In this document: piece after piece, positions 27,773 to 37,499 of the stretch | Numbering within the stretch: the stretch's first letter is position 1 | Layout of the letters: the number at the start of each line of letters is the position of its first letter | From: Mycobacterium gallinarum | GTDB lineage: Bacteria > Actinomycetota > Actinomycetes > Mycobacteriales > Mycobacteriaceae | Reading direction: 5' to 3' | DNA: 64,000 bases | NCBI RefSeq assembly: GCF_010726765.1 | Contig: NZ_AP022601.1 | Coordinates: 4,774,001-4,838,000, forward strand | Program-made: the position numbers and the translations under genes | The notes under the pieces: generated by a model | Told to the model about the DNA's origin: nothing | What the model saw: the letters and a program-made list of their open reading frames with translations, nothing else | The model's database searches: none

Positions 27773-28582
27773 GTGAGCGAACCGGGCAAATCCACTGCAG
27801 GTGGCCGCTGGGGCGAGAAGACTCGCTCCATGACCGAGGACATGTGGGGAACCGGCGACTACGAGGCGGTAGCGGAGAAGGTGACGTCCATCGGTGACGT
27901 CCTGGTCTCGAGAGCCGATATCAAGCCGGGCGAGAAGGTCCTCGACGTGGCCTGCGGAACTGGGAACGCTACCGTTCCCGCCGCGAAGTCAGGGGCAATA
28001 GTCACGGGCGTGGATCTGTCGCCGGGCCTGATCCGGATCGCGCAGGCGCGGGGAGCACGAGCCGGCGTGGACGTCGAGTGGATGGAAGGTGACGCGCAGG
28101 CCTTGCCATTCGACGATGACAGTTTCGATCGAGTCATCTCGGCGATCGGCCACATGTTCGCCCCCGATCACCAGCGAGCCGCGGACGAGTTGCGCCGGGT
28201 GTGTCGGCCCGACGGGCGGATCGCGATCGCTTGCTGGACTCCAGAAGGATCGATCGGGTCGATGTTCGAGACCCTGGGCTCGATATCGCCTCCGCCGCCG
28301 GACGGGTTCCAATCACCGCTGCTGTGGGGTACTGAGGATCATGTCCGTGAGATGCTTGGTGGCACAGTCAAATTCGAGCGGCACAGCGTCGAATTCCGCG
28401 AGCCGTCGCCCGAAAGTTACGCCGACTTCATGTTGGCGAGCTTTCCGCCTTTGATTGCCGCGCGGGCTCAGCTCGGCGAGAAGTTGGTGCGAGACGTCTA
28501 CCTGGGATGGGTGATCGACGTGAACGAGGCCACGGACGGGACGCTGTTCTACCGCGGCGAATATCTGGTCGCGGTCGCCTAG
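27773..28582 (+). CDS. Class I SAM-dependent methyltransferase
   Basis: The 269-residue protein has the SAM-binding motif I VLDVACGTGNAT near residue 60, an acidic GVDLSPG loop and a motif near PFDDDSFDRV, as in the UbiE/Methyltransf_11 group. Substrate unknown. It starts at a GTG immediately after the preceding gene; an in-frame ATG at 27831 would remove 19 residues and is possible. It is followed by a 183-bp intergenic region with the nirB promoter. Confidence 0.82.
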   Translation: MSEPGKSTAGGRWGEKTRSMTEDMWGTGDYEAVAEKVTSIGDVLVSRADIKPGEKVLDVACGTGNATVPAAKSGAIVTGVDLSPGLIRIAQARGARAGVDVEWMEGDAQALPFDDDSFDRVISAIGHMFAPDHQRAADELRRVCRPDGRIAIACWTPEGSIGSMFETLGSISPPPPDGFQSPLLWGTEDHVREMLGGTVKFERHSVEFREPSPESYADFMLASFPPLIAARAQLGEKLVRDVYLGWVIDVNEATDGTLFYRGEYLVAVA

Positions 28583-28612
28583 CCGGACGACGCCGCCACC
28601 ACACCGTCTGCA

Positions 28613-28622
28613 AAGTTAACTT
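28613..28622. promoter_or_regulatory. Palindrome in the nirB upstream region
   Basis: AAGTTAACTT is a 10-bp self-complementary site about 145 bp before nirB. The nirB -10 is probably TAGCCT at 28754-28759, six bases before its ATG (leaderless). GlnR or NnaR sites are expected in this region, but no clear GlnR box was recognised. Confidence 0.3.
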
Positions 28623-28765
28623 GAGTCGACCACGCTCAGGTTTCAGCATGGCATTCGCTGTCAGCGAACCCGCTCACATCAGGCTTTCGGCGGCGGTGAG
28701 CACACCGTGATGGCCGCTTCACACAAGGCGACATAGCGGCAATATCGGCTGCCTAGCCTCACGTC

Positions 28766-31312
28766 ATGTCTTCAAAGAACGTCGTGGTCGTCGGCCACGG
28801 CATGGTTGGCCACCGGTTCGTCGAGGCGTTGCGTTCGCGCGACAGCGCCGGTGAATGGCGGGTGACGGTGCTCGCCGAGGAGGCCGACGCCGCCTACGAC
28901 CGTGTCGGGCTGACCGGATACACCGAACACTGGAATCGCGCGCTGCTGGCTCTGCCCGGCAATACCTATCCCGACGACGACCTGGTGGAGACTCGGCTGG
29001 GCAGCCGGGTGACGGCCATCGACCGCGACGCCAAGTCGGTGCTGACGGCAGATGGCGGGCGGGTGAACTACGACGCGCTCGTGCTGGCCACCGGTTCCTA
29101 TGCGTTCGTTCCCCCGGTGCCCGGACGCGATTTACCGGCCTGCCACGTGTACCGGACCCTCGACGATCTCGATGCGATCCGAGACAGCGCAGAGCGCACG
29201 AAGGACGCGGGCGCCCCGGTCGGGGTGGTCATCGGTGGAGGTCTGCTGGGTCTGGAGGCCGCCAACGCGTTGCGCTCTTTCGGGCTGCACGCGCACGTCG
29301 TCGAGATGGCGCCGCGCCTGATGGCCCAACAGCTCGACGAAGCGGGTGGCGCCCTCCTGGGCCGGATGATCAGCGACCTCGGCATCACCGTGCACACCGG
29401 CGTCGGTACCGCCAATATCGCTCCGGCACAACGAAACCGACCGGTGCGCCGTTCTGCCGAAAACGATTCGATGCGGGTCACGCTGAGTGACGAGTCGTTC
29501 ATCGACGCCGGCGTGATCGTCTTCGCAGCCGGCGTGCGGCCCCGGGACGAGCTGGCCCGCGATGCAGGCCTTGCGATCGCCGAACGTGGCGGTGTCCTGA
29601 CCGACCTGTCCTGCGCCACAGACGATCCCAACATCTACGCGATCGGCGAGGTCGCGGCGATCAACGGCCGCTGCTACGGCCTGGTCGGTCCGGGCTACAC
29701 CAGCGCCGAGGTGGTGGCCGACCGCCTCGTCGGTGGCGGCGCGGAGTTCGGCGAGGCCGACATGTCGACCAAGCTCAAGTTGCTTGGGGTCGACGTCGCC
29801 AGCTTCGGCGATGCGATGGGTACCACCCCGGACTGTCTCGAGGTGGCGATCAACGACGCGGTCAACCAGACCTACGCCAAGCTGGTGCTTTCCGACGATG
29901 CCAAGACGCTGCTCGGCGGCATCCTCGTCGGGGACGCGTCGGCGTACGGCGTGCTGCGGCCGATGGTGGGCGAAGAACTGCCCGGCGACGCGCTCGCGCT
30001 GATCGCGCCCGCCGGATCAGACGGCGGCGGGGGACTGGGCGTCGGCGCATTACCGGCCGCCGCGCAGATCTGCTCGTGCAACAACGTCACGAAGGGCGAT
30101 CTCACCGCCGCCATCGCGGGTGGCTGCTGCGATGTGCCCGAGCTGAAGAAGTGCACGCTCGCCGGTACGTCCTGCGGTTCGTGCGTCCCCTTGCTCAAAC
30201 AGTTGTTGGAGGCCGAGGGCGTCGAACAGTCCAAGGCGTTGTGTGAACACTTCAGCCATTCGCGCGCAGAGCTCTTCGAGATCGTCACCGCTACATCGAT
30301 CCGGACGTTCTCGGCGCTGATCGAACGCTTCGGCACCGGAAAGGGCTGCGACATCTGCAAGCCCGTGGTCGCCTCCATCCTGGCGTCCACGAGCTCGGAC
30401 CACATCCTCGACGGTGAGCAGGCCTCGTTGCAGGACTCCAACGACCACTTCCTGGCCAACATCCAGCGCAACGGCAGCTATTCGATCGTGCCCCGATCGC
30501 CCGGTGGTGAGATCACGCCCGAACAGCTCATCCTGATCGGCGAGATCGCCCGCGATTTCAACCTTTACACCAAGATCACCGGCGGACAGCGCATCGACAT
30601 GTTCGGTGCGCGGGTCGATCAGCTTCCCGAGATCTGGCGGCGACTCGTGGACGGCGGCATGGAATCGGGCCACGCCTACGGCAAGGCGTTGCGCACGGTG
30701 AAGAGTTGTGTCGGCAGCACATGGTGCCGATATGGCCAGCAGGACTCGGTCGACATGGCGGTCGAGATCGAAAAGCGCTACCGCGGCCTGCGTGCACCAC
30801 ACAAGATCAAGATGGCGGTGTCGGGTTGTGCGCGCGAATGCGCGGAAGCCCAGAGCAAGGACGTCGGCGTCATCGCGACCGAGAACGGCTGGAACCTCTA
30901 CGTCTGCGGAAACGGCGGCATGTCGCCGAGGCACGCACAGTTGCTCGCGAGCGACATCGACGACGAGACGTTGATCCGCTACATCGACCGTTTCCTGATG
31001 TTCTACATCCGTACCGCCGACCGATTGCAGCGCACCGCACCGTGGTTGGAGTCGCTGGACGGCGGGCTGGAGCATCTGCGTGACGTCGTGTGCGACGACT
31101 CGCTTGGCCTGGCCGCCGAGTTCGAAGAGGCCATCGCCCGCCACGTCGAGGGCTACTCGTGCGAGTGGAAGGGTGTGCTCGAGGACCCCAACAAGCTGTC
31201 GCGCTTCGTGTCGTTCGTCAACGCCCCCGAGGTCGCGGATCCGACGATCGAGTTCACCGAACAGTCTGGGCGCATCGTGCCCATCGGAATGCCGAAGGTA
31301 CCCCAAAGATGA
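28766..31312 (+). CDS. nirB: Assimilatory nitrite reductase [NAD(P)H] large subunit NirB
   Basis: The 848-residue multidomain enzyme has an N-terminal FAD/NAD reductase (GHGMVGHRF near 10, VIGGGLLGLEAA near 155) and a BFD-like [2Fe-2S] domain with CSCNN near 435 and paired Cys at about 467-473. The C-terminal sirohaem/[4Fe-4S] reductase domain has CVGSTWC near 648 and CAREC near 690. It reduces nitrite to ammonium with NAD(P)H. It overlaps nirD by ATGA. Confidence 0.95.
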   Translation: MSSKNVVVVGHGMVGHRFVEALRSRDSAGEWRVTVLAEEADAAYDRVGLTGYTEHWNRALLALPGNTYPDDDLVETRLGSRVTAIDRDAKSVLTADGGRVNYDALVLATGSYAFVPPVPGRDLPACHVYRTLDDLDAIRDSAERTKDAGAPVGVVIGGGLLGLEAANALRSFGLHAHVVEMAPRLMAQQLDEAGGALLGRMISDLGITVHTGVGTANIAPAQRNRPVRRSAENDSMRVTLSDESFIDAGVIVFAAGVRPRDELARDAGLAIAERGGVLTDLSCATDDPNIYAIGEVAAINGRCYGLVGPGYTSAEVVADRLVGGGAEFGEADMSTKLKLLGVDVASFGDAMGTTPDCLEVAINDAVNQTYAKLVLSDDAKTLLGGILVGDASAYGVLRPMVGEELPGDALALIAPAGSDGGGGLGVGALPAAAQICSCNNVTKGDLTAAIAGGCCDVPELKKCTLAGTSCGSCVPLLKQLLEAEGVEQSKALCEHFSHSRAELFEIVTATSIRTFSALIERFGTGKGCDICKPVVASILASTSSDHILDGEQASLQDSNDHFLANIQRNGSYSIVPRSPGGEITPEQLILIGEIARDFNLYTKITGGQRIDMFGARVDQLPEIWRRLVDGGMESGHAYGKALRTVKSCVGSTWCRYGQQDSVDMAVEIEKRYRGLRAPHKIKMAVSGCARECAEAQSKDVGVIATENGWNLYVCGNGGMSPRHAQLLASDIDDETLIRYIDRFLMFYIRTADRLQRTAPWLESLDGGLEHLRDVVCDDSLGLAAEFEEAIARHVEGYSCEWKGVLEDPNKLSRFVSFVNAPEVADPTIEFTEQSGRIVPIGMPKVPQR

Positions 31313-31656
31313 GTCTTCTCAATGACATCCAGGTATGGACCGTGGCCTGCCCCTACGACTACCTGATCCCCAACCGCGGTGTGGGCGTGCTGCTGTCCGA
31401 CGGTACGCAGGCGGCGCTGTTCCGGCTCGACGACGGCACTCTGCACGCGGTCGGCAACATCGACCCGTTCTCCGGCGCCGCGGTGATCTCACGCGGAATC
31501 GTCGGTGACCGCGGCGGCCGCGCAACCGTGCAGTCGCCGATAAAGAAGCAGGCGTTCGGCCTCGACGACGGTGTCTGTCTCGACGATGCGAACGTCGCGC
31601 TGCCGGTCTACCCGACGCGCATCACTGCTGACGGTCAGGTCGAGATCGGCTCCTGA
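31309..31656 (+). CDS. nirD: Nitrite reductase small subunit NirD
   Basis: The 115-residue Rieske-fold protein carries none of the Cys-X-His pairs of true Rieske proteins, as is common for NirD. It therefore probably supports NirB structurally, not as an electron carrier. It starts within the nirB stop (ATGA), which implies coupled translation. It is convergent with the SodC-like gene, 12 bp away. Confidence 0.92.
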   Translation: MSLLNDIQVWTVACPYDYLIPNRGVGVLLSDGTQAALFRLDDGTLHAVGNIDPFSGAAVISRGIVGDRGGRATVQSPIKKQAFGLDDGVCLDDANVALPVYPTRITADGQVEIGS

Positions 31657-31668
31657 CCCCGGGGCGGA

Positions 31669-32406
31669 TCAGCCTCCGGTGCCGGGCAGCGGAGGCACGG
31701 TGATCTCCGGGATCTGCGGAGGCTGAATCACGGTGACGGTGCTGGTGCTCGTGCCGGGGGCGACGCTCGTGGTGGACTCGGCCGGGGCCGGAGATGTCGT
31801 CTCGGTGACGGTGGCCGGCGGAACTGCGGTCGTGGTGACGGTCGAGGTCGACGTCGAGGTCGACACGGAGGTACTGGTGGTGCTCGCCGGGCTGAGTACG
31901 CCGCAGGCGATGCGCTGGTCGGAAGTGGCGTCCTGGTGTAGCAGGATCGCCGAGCCGCCTGGACCCTTGAGTTGGTCCTCGGTGAAGCCGTCACTGGTGG
32001 CGACGAGTTTGCCGGCTCCGTCCGAGCGCACGAGCAGAGGCGGAAGATCTCCGCTCGCGGGCTCGCCGGTACGCCCGGGCGCCTGGAAGTGGTCGCCCGC
32101 GGACATGAAGTCGCCTTCGCACGTGCCGACCGCATGGATGTGCAGGCCGTGCAGGCCGGGCGAGAGGATTCCGGTTCCGATGGTTTCGACGGTCACTGTG
32201 GCGTATCCGCTGGTGAAGTCGATCGTCGCGTCGGCGACGGGTTCGCCGTCGGTCGACTTCAGCTGGGTGGTCAGCGTCTGTGCGCCGGACGCCGATCCGG
32301 AAGTGGTCGTCGTCGAAGAGCTGTCGGAGGACTCGTTCGCGCAGCCGCTCAAAATGGTTACGGGCGCGGCGAATAAGGCGATGGCGGCGGTGGCATGCTT
32401 GATCAT
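31669..32406 (-). CDS. SodC-like copper superoxide dismutase lipoprotein, divergent metal site
   Basis: The 245-residue lipoprotein has a signal ending in LSGC (Cys22). A Cu-SOD-like domain follows, with GLHGLHIHAVG near residues 83-93, SAGDHFQAPG, and ILLHQD near 163, then a Ser/Thr/Pro-rich tail of about 70 residues. The copper ligands HIH and the late His are kept. The mycobacterial SodC segment H-Y-H...H is here H-F-Q...R, so ligands used for zinc in other SODs are missing. M. tuberculosis SodC is already known to lack zinc. Activity is uncertain. The ATG at 32406 is chosen for its proper signal peptide. Confidence 0.78.
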   Translation of the reverse strand: MIKHATAAIALFAAPVTILSGCANESSDSSSTTTTSGSASGAQTLTTQLKSTDGEPVADATIDFTSGYATVTVETIGTGILSPGLHGLHIHAVGTCEGDFMSAGDHFQAPGRTGEPASGDLPPLLVRSDGAGKLVATSDGFTEDQLKGPGGSAILLHQDATSDQRIACGVLSPASTTSTSVSTSTSTSTVTTTAVPPATVTETTSPAPAESTTSVAPGTSTSTVTVIQPPQIPEITVPPLPGTGG

Positions 32407-32479
32407 GAGGCGCACGTACCCGTGCGGCGGTGGCGACAAACCCAGGGTTCGTTGGCTCCTTCCGAAGGCAAAGACCCCG

Positions 32480-33160
32480 CTACGCCGCGATCGGTAACCG
32501 GGCGCGCCGGAACCTGCTCGCGATCAACCGTACCGTCGCCGGGTGGGCGCCCAGCGGATCGGTGACGGCGTCGGCGCCACTGTTTCGCAGCCGATCCTGA
32601 AAGAGTCCGTCCGCCAACAGGTATGACGCCACGACGACGCGCTTGGCGCCGCGGTCGCGGAGCTGGGCGACCGCGCAGGCAACGGCCGGCTCACCCGTCG
32701 CGGCGAACGCCAGCTCAACGCGGGAGCTCGTGAGCGCCGACACCCATGCGGCCATCTTGTGAAGGTCGCTGCGGGCGGCCGGATCCGATGTTCCCGCCGC
32801 CGCCAGAATCACGGAGTCGCCTGGACGCCAATCACTTTCGATGAGTCGATCCGCAAGCACGCGCGCGATCTCGGGACTGGGTCCCAGCGCCTGAGCGACC
32901 GTCACGTCGGGATGCCCGCTCGCCGCGACATGCGTCGGGATGTCGGCGTTGACGTGGTAGCCCCGCGACAGGAACGCCGGAACGACGACGGCCGGTCCCG
33001 CGAGTCCGCGGAGGACATCGGCGGGCGTCGGGCCGAGCACATCGACAAAGGCCACGTGAACCGGGGTTCTCAACGCGGCCGTCACCCGATCCGCCAGCGA
33101 ACCGATCATTTCCACACCGGTGCGCTTACGAGTGCCGTGTGCTACGAGCACGTGTCTCAT
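32480..33160 (-). CDS. CbiX/SirB-family sirohydrochlorin chelatase-like protein (Rv0259c-like)
   Basis: The 226-residue protein has an N-terminal VAHGTRK motif with the metal-binding His, the PAFLSRGYHV loop near 75-84 and a second, degenerate half. The family inserts Fe or Co into sirohydrochlorin. Beside nirBD, an iron chelatase making sirohaem for NirB is a reasonable role. The ATG overlaps the end of nnaR by 4 bp, so it is translated with that regulator. Confidence 0.82.
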   Translation of the reverse strand: MRHVLVAHGTRKRTGVEMIGSLADRVTAALRTPVHVAFVDVLGPTPADVLRGLAGPAVVVPAFLSRGYHVNADIPTHVAASGHPDVTVAQALGPSPEIARVLADRLIESDWRPGDSVILAAAGTSDPAARSDLHKMAAWVSALTSSRVELAFAATGEPAVACAVAQLRDRGAKRVVVASYLLADGLFQDRLRNSGADAVTDPLGAHPATVRLIASRFRRARLPIAA

Positions 33161-34305
33161 CGTGCGTGCACCAAGTCCTCGTCGACGGCCAGTCGGTACC
33201 CCCGCTTGACGACCGTCGATACGATGTTCTTGTCTCCCAAGGCAGTTCGTAACCGCAACACGGCCGTCTCCACAGCGTGGGTGTCGGTACCGCTGCCGGG
33301 CAGCACCGAAAGCAGCGCGTGGCGTGACACCACCGCGCCGGGTTGATGCGCAAGCGCCCGGATCGTCGCCATCCCGGCCGGTGAAACCGCCTTGACCTCC
33401 CCGTCGACGAGGACGCAGGTGCCGCGGATCTCGAGCACGTGGCCGGCCACCCGGGTGGTGCGCGCGCACAGCAGCGGGAGTTCGTCGGTGATGTGGCGGG
33501 CCAACGCGCCCAACCGCATTCGCTCCGGTGCCGATGTAGGCACACCGAGCCGGACCAGTGGCCGCGCCGTCACGGGCCCGACGCACATCGCGTGCACATT
33601 CGTGCGCAGCGCGGCGAGCAGCCGATCCTCGATCCCCAACTCGGCCGCACGCATGAGTACCGACGCGACCGCCGGCGCCGAGGTGAAACTCACCGCGTCG
33701 AACTTCTCGTCCGCGATGCCCATCACCAATTGATCGAATTCACCGTTGCGCGGTGCGGGATGCCAGCGGTAGACCCGGATCGGCACCACCTGAGCGCCGG
33801 CGGCGCGCAGTTCGTCGAGGAACTCCGGAAACGGATCCCAGTCGTCGGTGGCGCCGTGCAGTTGCACCGCGATGCGTTTCCCGGCGATGCCGCCCTCGAC
33901 GAGGTAGTGCAACACCTCTCGCGACGATTCCGACTCGGGTGACCACTCCTCGGGCAGCCCGGCGGCGCGCAGAGCGCCCGTCGCCTTGGGCCCGCGCGAC
34001 ACGATGCGGGCATTCCCGAGCGCGGCGGTCAGGTCGTTCGCCAGCCCCCAGCCGTCGGCCGCCGCGATCCAACCGCGGAATCCGATGCCGGTGGTGGCGA
34101 TCACGATGTCGGGCGGTGCATCGATCAGCGCCTCGGTGTGTGCGCGCAGCGCCTCATCGTCGGGCAGCGGCACCATCGTGATCGCTGCCGCGCTGGTGAC
34201 GGTCGCGCCGCGGCGTTCCAGCAGCGTGCCAAGCTCCTCGGCACGCCGGGCGGAGGTCACCGCCACCCGAAACCCGGTGAGCGGTGCCCAGTCAGGCTCA
34301 CTCAT
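33157..34305 (-). CDS. nnaR: NnaR: uroporphyrinogen-III-synthase-like domain fused to a winged-helix regulator
   Basis: The 382-residue protein has an N-terminal HemD-type domain (residues 10-265) and a C-terminal OmpR-type winged helix (about 290-375, ending TVVKRGYRLAVDED). The architecture and location match Rv0260c and MSMEG_0432, named NnaR, a nitrate-assimilation regulator that acts on nirBD with GlnR in M. smegmatis. The HemD part probably senses a ligand and need not be an enzyme. A 7+7 inverted repeat lies just upstream (34331-34359). The chelatase gene overlaps its end. Confidence 0.85.
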   Translation of the reverse strand: MSEPDWAPLTGFRVAVTSARRAEELGTLLERRGATVTSAAAITMVPLPDDEALRAHTEALIDAPPDIVIATTGIGFRGWIAAADGWGLANDLTAALGNARIVSRGPKATGALRAAGLPEEWSPESESSREVLHYLVEGGIAGKRIAVQLHGATDDWDPFPEFLDELRAAGAQVVPIRVYRWHPAPRNGEFDQLVMGIADEKFDAVSFTSAPAVASVLMRAAELGIEDRLLAALRTNVHAMCVGPVTARPLVRLGVPTSAPERMRLGALARHITDELPLLCARTTRVAGHVLEIRGTCVLVDGEVKAVSPAGMATIRALAHQPGAVVSRHALLSVLPGSGTDTHAVETAVLRLRTALGDKNIVSTVVKRGYRLAVDEDLVHAR

Positions 34306-34330
34306 GTCACCTGTCTATTCACGTCATGTT

Positions 34331-34359
34331 TCCAGGCGATTACTTGGTCATTGCCTGGA
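34331..34359. promoter_or_regulatory. Inverted repeat upstream of nnaR
   Basis: TCCAGGC (34331-34337) and GCCTGGA (34353-34359) form a perfect inverted repeat with a 15-base spacer, 26-54 bp before the nnaR start. CATG sequences flank both arms. It could be an autoregulatory site. Confidence 0.4.
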
Positions 34360-34483
34360 CATGTCGCGGCTCGTCGGCAATGCATAACACCAAGTTAGAG
34401 GGGCTTTATTGCCCAGCAATGCGTCGTGGTGACCCCACCGTGAAATTACGCTCACGCGGCGGGTCGTGTGCGTGTGAGCGCGG

Positions 34484-35092
<609 letters not shown>

Positions 35093-35110
35093 CTACCAGC
35101 AGTGAGCGTC

Positions 35111-36010
35111 CTATGGGCTGCCTTCGAATGGCCTGCGCGGTCGCGTCCAGTGCATGCGCACCGTCTGCCCGGGCCGGATTTGGGCGACCCTGTCGATGTC
35201 GTCGTCGGCGACCACGCCGATCACCGGGTATCCGCCGGTGACTGGATGGTCAGGGCCCAAGATCACCGGGAAACCGTTCGGCGGCACCTGAATTGCTCCG
35301 CGCGTCGCGCCCTCGCTGGGCAGCTGGCGATCGGGCCACCGATATTCCAGCGGCATCCCGACCAGCCGCATCCCCACGCGGTCGCTCTTGTTGGTGGCCT
35401 GCCAGTTGGTGCGGATCAGCACATCGGGGTCGACGAACCAGTCGTCGCGCGGGCCCGGCACCACCATCAGTTCGAGCACGTCATCCTCGATCGGGGCCAC
35501 CGGTGCCTGATCCAGCTCGGGGAACTCGTCGCTGTGCTCGCCGACAGGCAGGACGTCACCCGGCGCAAGGGGCAGCGGCCCGATGGCCGACATGACGTCG
35601 TATGAGCGGGAGCCGAGCACGGGCTCGACGTCGATGCCGCCGCGGACGGCCAGATAGGTCCGAAGGCCCGAGTGCGGTGCGCCGAGCGTGATCACCTCGC
35701 CGTCGCGCACAAAGTGAATGCTGTTCGTGCCGAACGGAACTCCATTGACGGCCGGGTCGGTGTCGGCTCCGGTGACCGCGATGGCGACGCCTTTCTTGTC
35801 CCCGCCGCGCACACGCGCCGTCAGGCCGCCGAACGTCACCTCGATGGTGGCCAGCTCTCCCGGATTGGCCACCAGCCGGTTCGCCAGGGTGTGGGAGCGG
35901 CGATCGGCGGCACCGGACCTGCTCACCCCCATGTGAGCCAGACCCGGTCGGCCCAGATCTTCGATCAGCGACAGCGGACCAGAATGCAGGATCTCGAGTG
36001 TGGCGCCCAT
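35111..36010 (-). CDS. pxpC: 5-oxoprolinase subunit PxpC (KipA/biotin-dependent carboxyltransferase family), Rv0263c-like
   Basis: The 299-residue protein has [25 protein letters not shown] at its start, the typical PxpC opening, and GGYPVIGVV near the C-terminus. With PxpA and PxpB it hydrolyses 5-oxoproline using ATP. The ATG at 36010 is preferred; the frame opens 13 codons earlier, within pxpB. It is separated from pxpB by 11 bp. Confidence 0.87.
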   Translation of the reverse strand: MGATLEILHSGPLSLIEDLGRPGLAHMGVSRSGAADRRSHTLANRLVANPGELATIEVTFGGLTARVRGGDKKGVAIAVTGADTDPAVNGVPFGTNSIHFVRDGEVITLGAPHSGLRTYLAVRGGIDVEPVLGSRSYDVMSAIGPLPLAPGDVLPVGEHSDEFPELDQAPVAPIEDDVLELMVVPGPRDDWFVDPDVLIRTNWQATNKSDRVGMRLVGMPLEYRWPDRQLPSEGATRGAIQVPPNGFPVILGPDHPVTGGYPVIGVVADDDIDRVAQIRPGQTVRMHWTRPRRPFEGSP

Positions 36011-36021
36011 GACTCGGCCTC

Positions 36022-36708
36022 CTAACCCACCGCTCGAAACTGCACCCACATGCCCGGTATCAGCAGCGCGGGCGGATCACGTTCGACATCCCACAGCGCC
36101 GCCTGACCGTCGGCGGTGCGTCCGATCAGCTGCCAGCCGCCGGGAGACTCGCGGGGATAAACCCCGCTGAACTGGCCGGCGAGACCCACCGCCCCGACCG
36201 GGACCTTGGTGCGCGGCTCGTCCCGCCGGGGGACCTCGAGTCGTGCATCCCCCCCGATCAGATATGCGAAACCCGGTGCGAAGCCGCCGAATCCGACGCG
36301 CCACGGTGCGTCGGTATGCGCCGCGACGACCTGATCGGCGCTCATTCCGGTGAGCCGCGCGACGTCGTCGAGATCGGGACCGTCGTAGACCACGTCGATG
36401 TGAACGTCGATCTGAACCGCACCGGCAGGCTCGGCCGACTCCGATGCGGCGACGACGTCCAGCTTGCCCAGTCGCTGCCGGGTGGGGCCCTGGTACCGGG
36501 TACCGGCCAGCTTGATCAGCACGGTGCGCGAGGCAGGAACGATGTCGAGCACCCCCGGCAGTTCGGCAGAACGGATCGCCGCTGACCACGCCAGCACTTC
36601 GTCGGTCCCGTCGAATTCCAGCAGCAGGGCCCGATCCCCGTAGTCGCGGATCTTGGCGGGACCCGCACCCGTCGCGTTGGCGTCCATGAGATCCACTGTC
36701 ACGCTCAT
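36022..36708 (-). CDS. pxpB: 5-oxoprolinase subunit PxpB (KipI family), Rv0264c-like
   Basis: The 228-residue protein has [13 protein letters not shown] near residue 20-32 and [13 protein letters not shown] near 135-147, both PxpB/KipI signatures. It pairs with PxpC in a 5-oxoprolinase. No PxpA (LamB/YcsF) gene is near, so that subunit must be elsewhere or missing. An in-frame ATG at 36687 is possible. It follows the YhhQ-type gene by 74 bp. Confidence 0.87.
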   Translation of the reverse strand: MSVTVDLMDANATGAGPAKIRDYGDRALLLEFDGTDEVLAWSAAIRSAELPGVLDIVPASRTVLIKLAGTRYQGPTRQRLGKLDVVAASESAEPAGAVQIDVHIDVVYDGPDLDDVARLTGMSADQVVAAHTDAPWRVGFGGFAPGFAYLIGGDARLEVPRRDEPRTKVPVGAVGLAGQFSGVYPRESPGGWQLIGRTADGQAALWDVERDPPALLIPGMWVQFRAVG

Positions 36709-36717
36709 GGACCCAAA

Positions 36718-36731
36718 TTACCCGCGAGTAG
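36718..36731. promoter_or_regulatory. TetR-operator-like palindrome upstream of pxpB
   Basis: TTACCCGCGAGTAG matches TTACTC-N2-GAGTAA at 10 of 12 positions and lies ten bases before the pxpB start. It could be a weak site of the Rv0238-type regulator or coincidence. Confidence 0.3.
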
Positions 36732-36782
36732 CAACTGCTATGCGCGCTCTATGAGCCTTGCCAGAGGAGTTTTAACGAAGCC

Positions 36783-37487
36783 TCACACGGCGGGCCGATA
36801 CGTCGGCTCGCGGCGCTTGATGTACGCGATCACCCGGTACGTGATGGGCAGCACGAGGATCTCGACGACGGTCTTGTACACCCAGCCCAGCGCTACGTAG
36901 GTGAGGAAGTCGCCCCATGTGCTGATGCCTATCGCGCCTGCCGCGATGGTGCAGAACACCACGGTGTCAGCGAATTCGCCGACGATCGTCGACCCGATCA
37001 ACCGGGCCCACAGGTGTTTCTCCTTGGTCCGTTCCTTGATCTTGACGACCACCCACGCGTTGAGCGTCTGCCCGACGATGAAGCCCGCGAGCCCGGCGAT
37101 GATCAACTGCGTGAACGGCTTGACGACTGCCTCGAACGCCGCCTGGTTGGTGTAGAAGTCAGCCGCGGGCAGGTAGGCGGTGAGCCAGAACGTGAACGCG
37201 GCGATGGCCTCCATGACGAAGGCGATGTAGATGGCCTTGCGGGTGGCCCGGAAGCCGTACACCTCGGACAACACGTCGCCGATCACGTACGTCATCGGGA
37301 ACACGATGAACCCGCCGTCGGTGATCAGCGACCAGTCGCCGATGATCGGTCCGAACGCGATGCCCTTGGTGGCGGACACGTTGGAGATGAGCACGAGGCC
37401 GGTGAAGATCGCGACGAGCACGGGATAGTAGGCCGAACCCGTGAGTGCGAAACCCCGGTGCTCGGACTCTGTGCTGGTGGCGGTCAC
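36783..37487 (-). CDS. YhhQ/VUT-family transporter (queuosine-precursor type)
   Basis: The 234-residue membrane protein has six helices and the family motifs FPMTYVIGDVLSEVYG near 63-78 and EFADTVVFC near 170. Characterised members import queuosine precursors. Whether this organism modifies tRNA with queuosine cannot be seen here. It lies 12 bp after the siderophore lipoprotein gene on the same strand. Confidence 0.83.
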   Translation of the reverse strand: MTATSTESEHRGFALTGSAYYPVLVAIFTGLVLISNVSATKGIAFGPIIGDWSLITDGGFIVFPMTYVIGDVLSEVYGFRATRKAIYIAFVMEAIAAFTFWLTAYLPAADFYTNQAAFEAVVKPFTQLIIAGLAGFIVGQTLNAWVVVKIKERTKEKHLWARLIGSTIVGEFADTVVFCTIAAGAIGISTWGDFLTYVALGWVYKTVVEILVLPITYRVIAYIKRREPTYRPAV

Positions 37488-37499
37488 CGGAACATCTTG

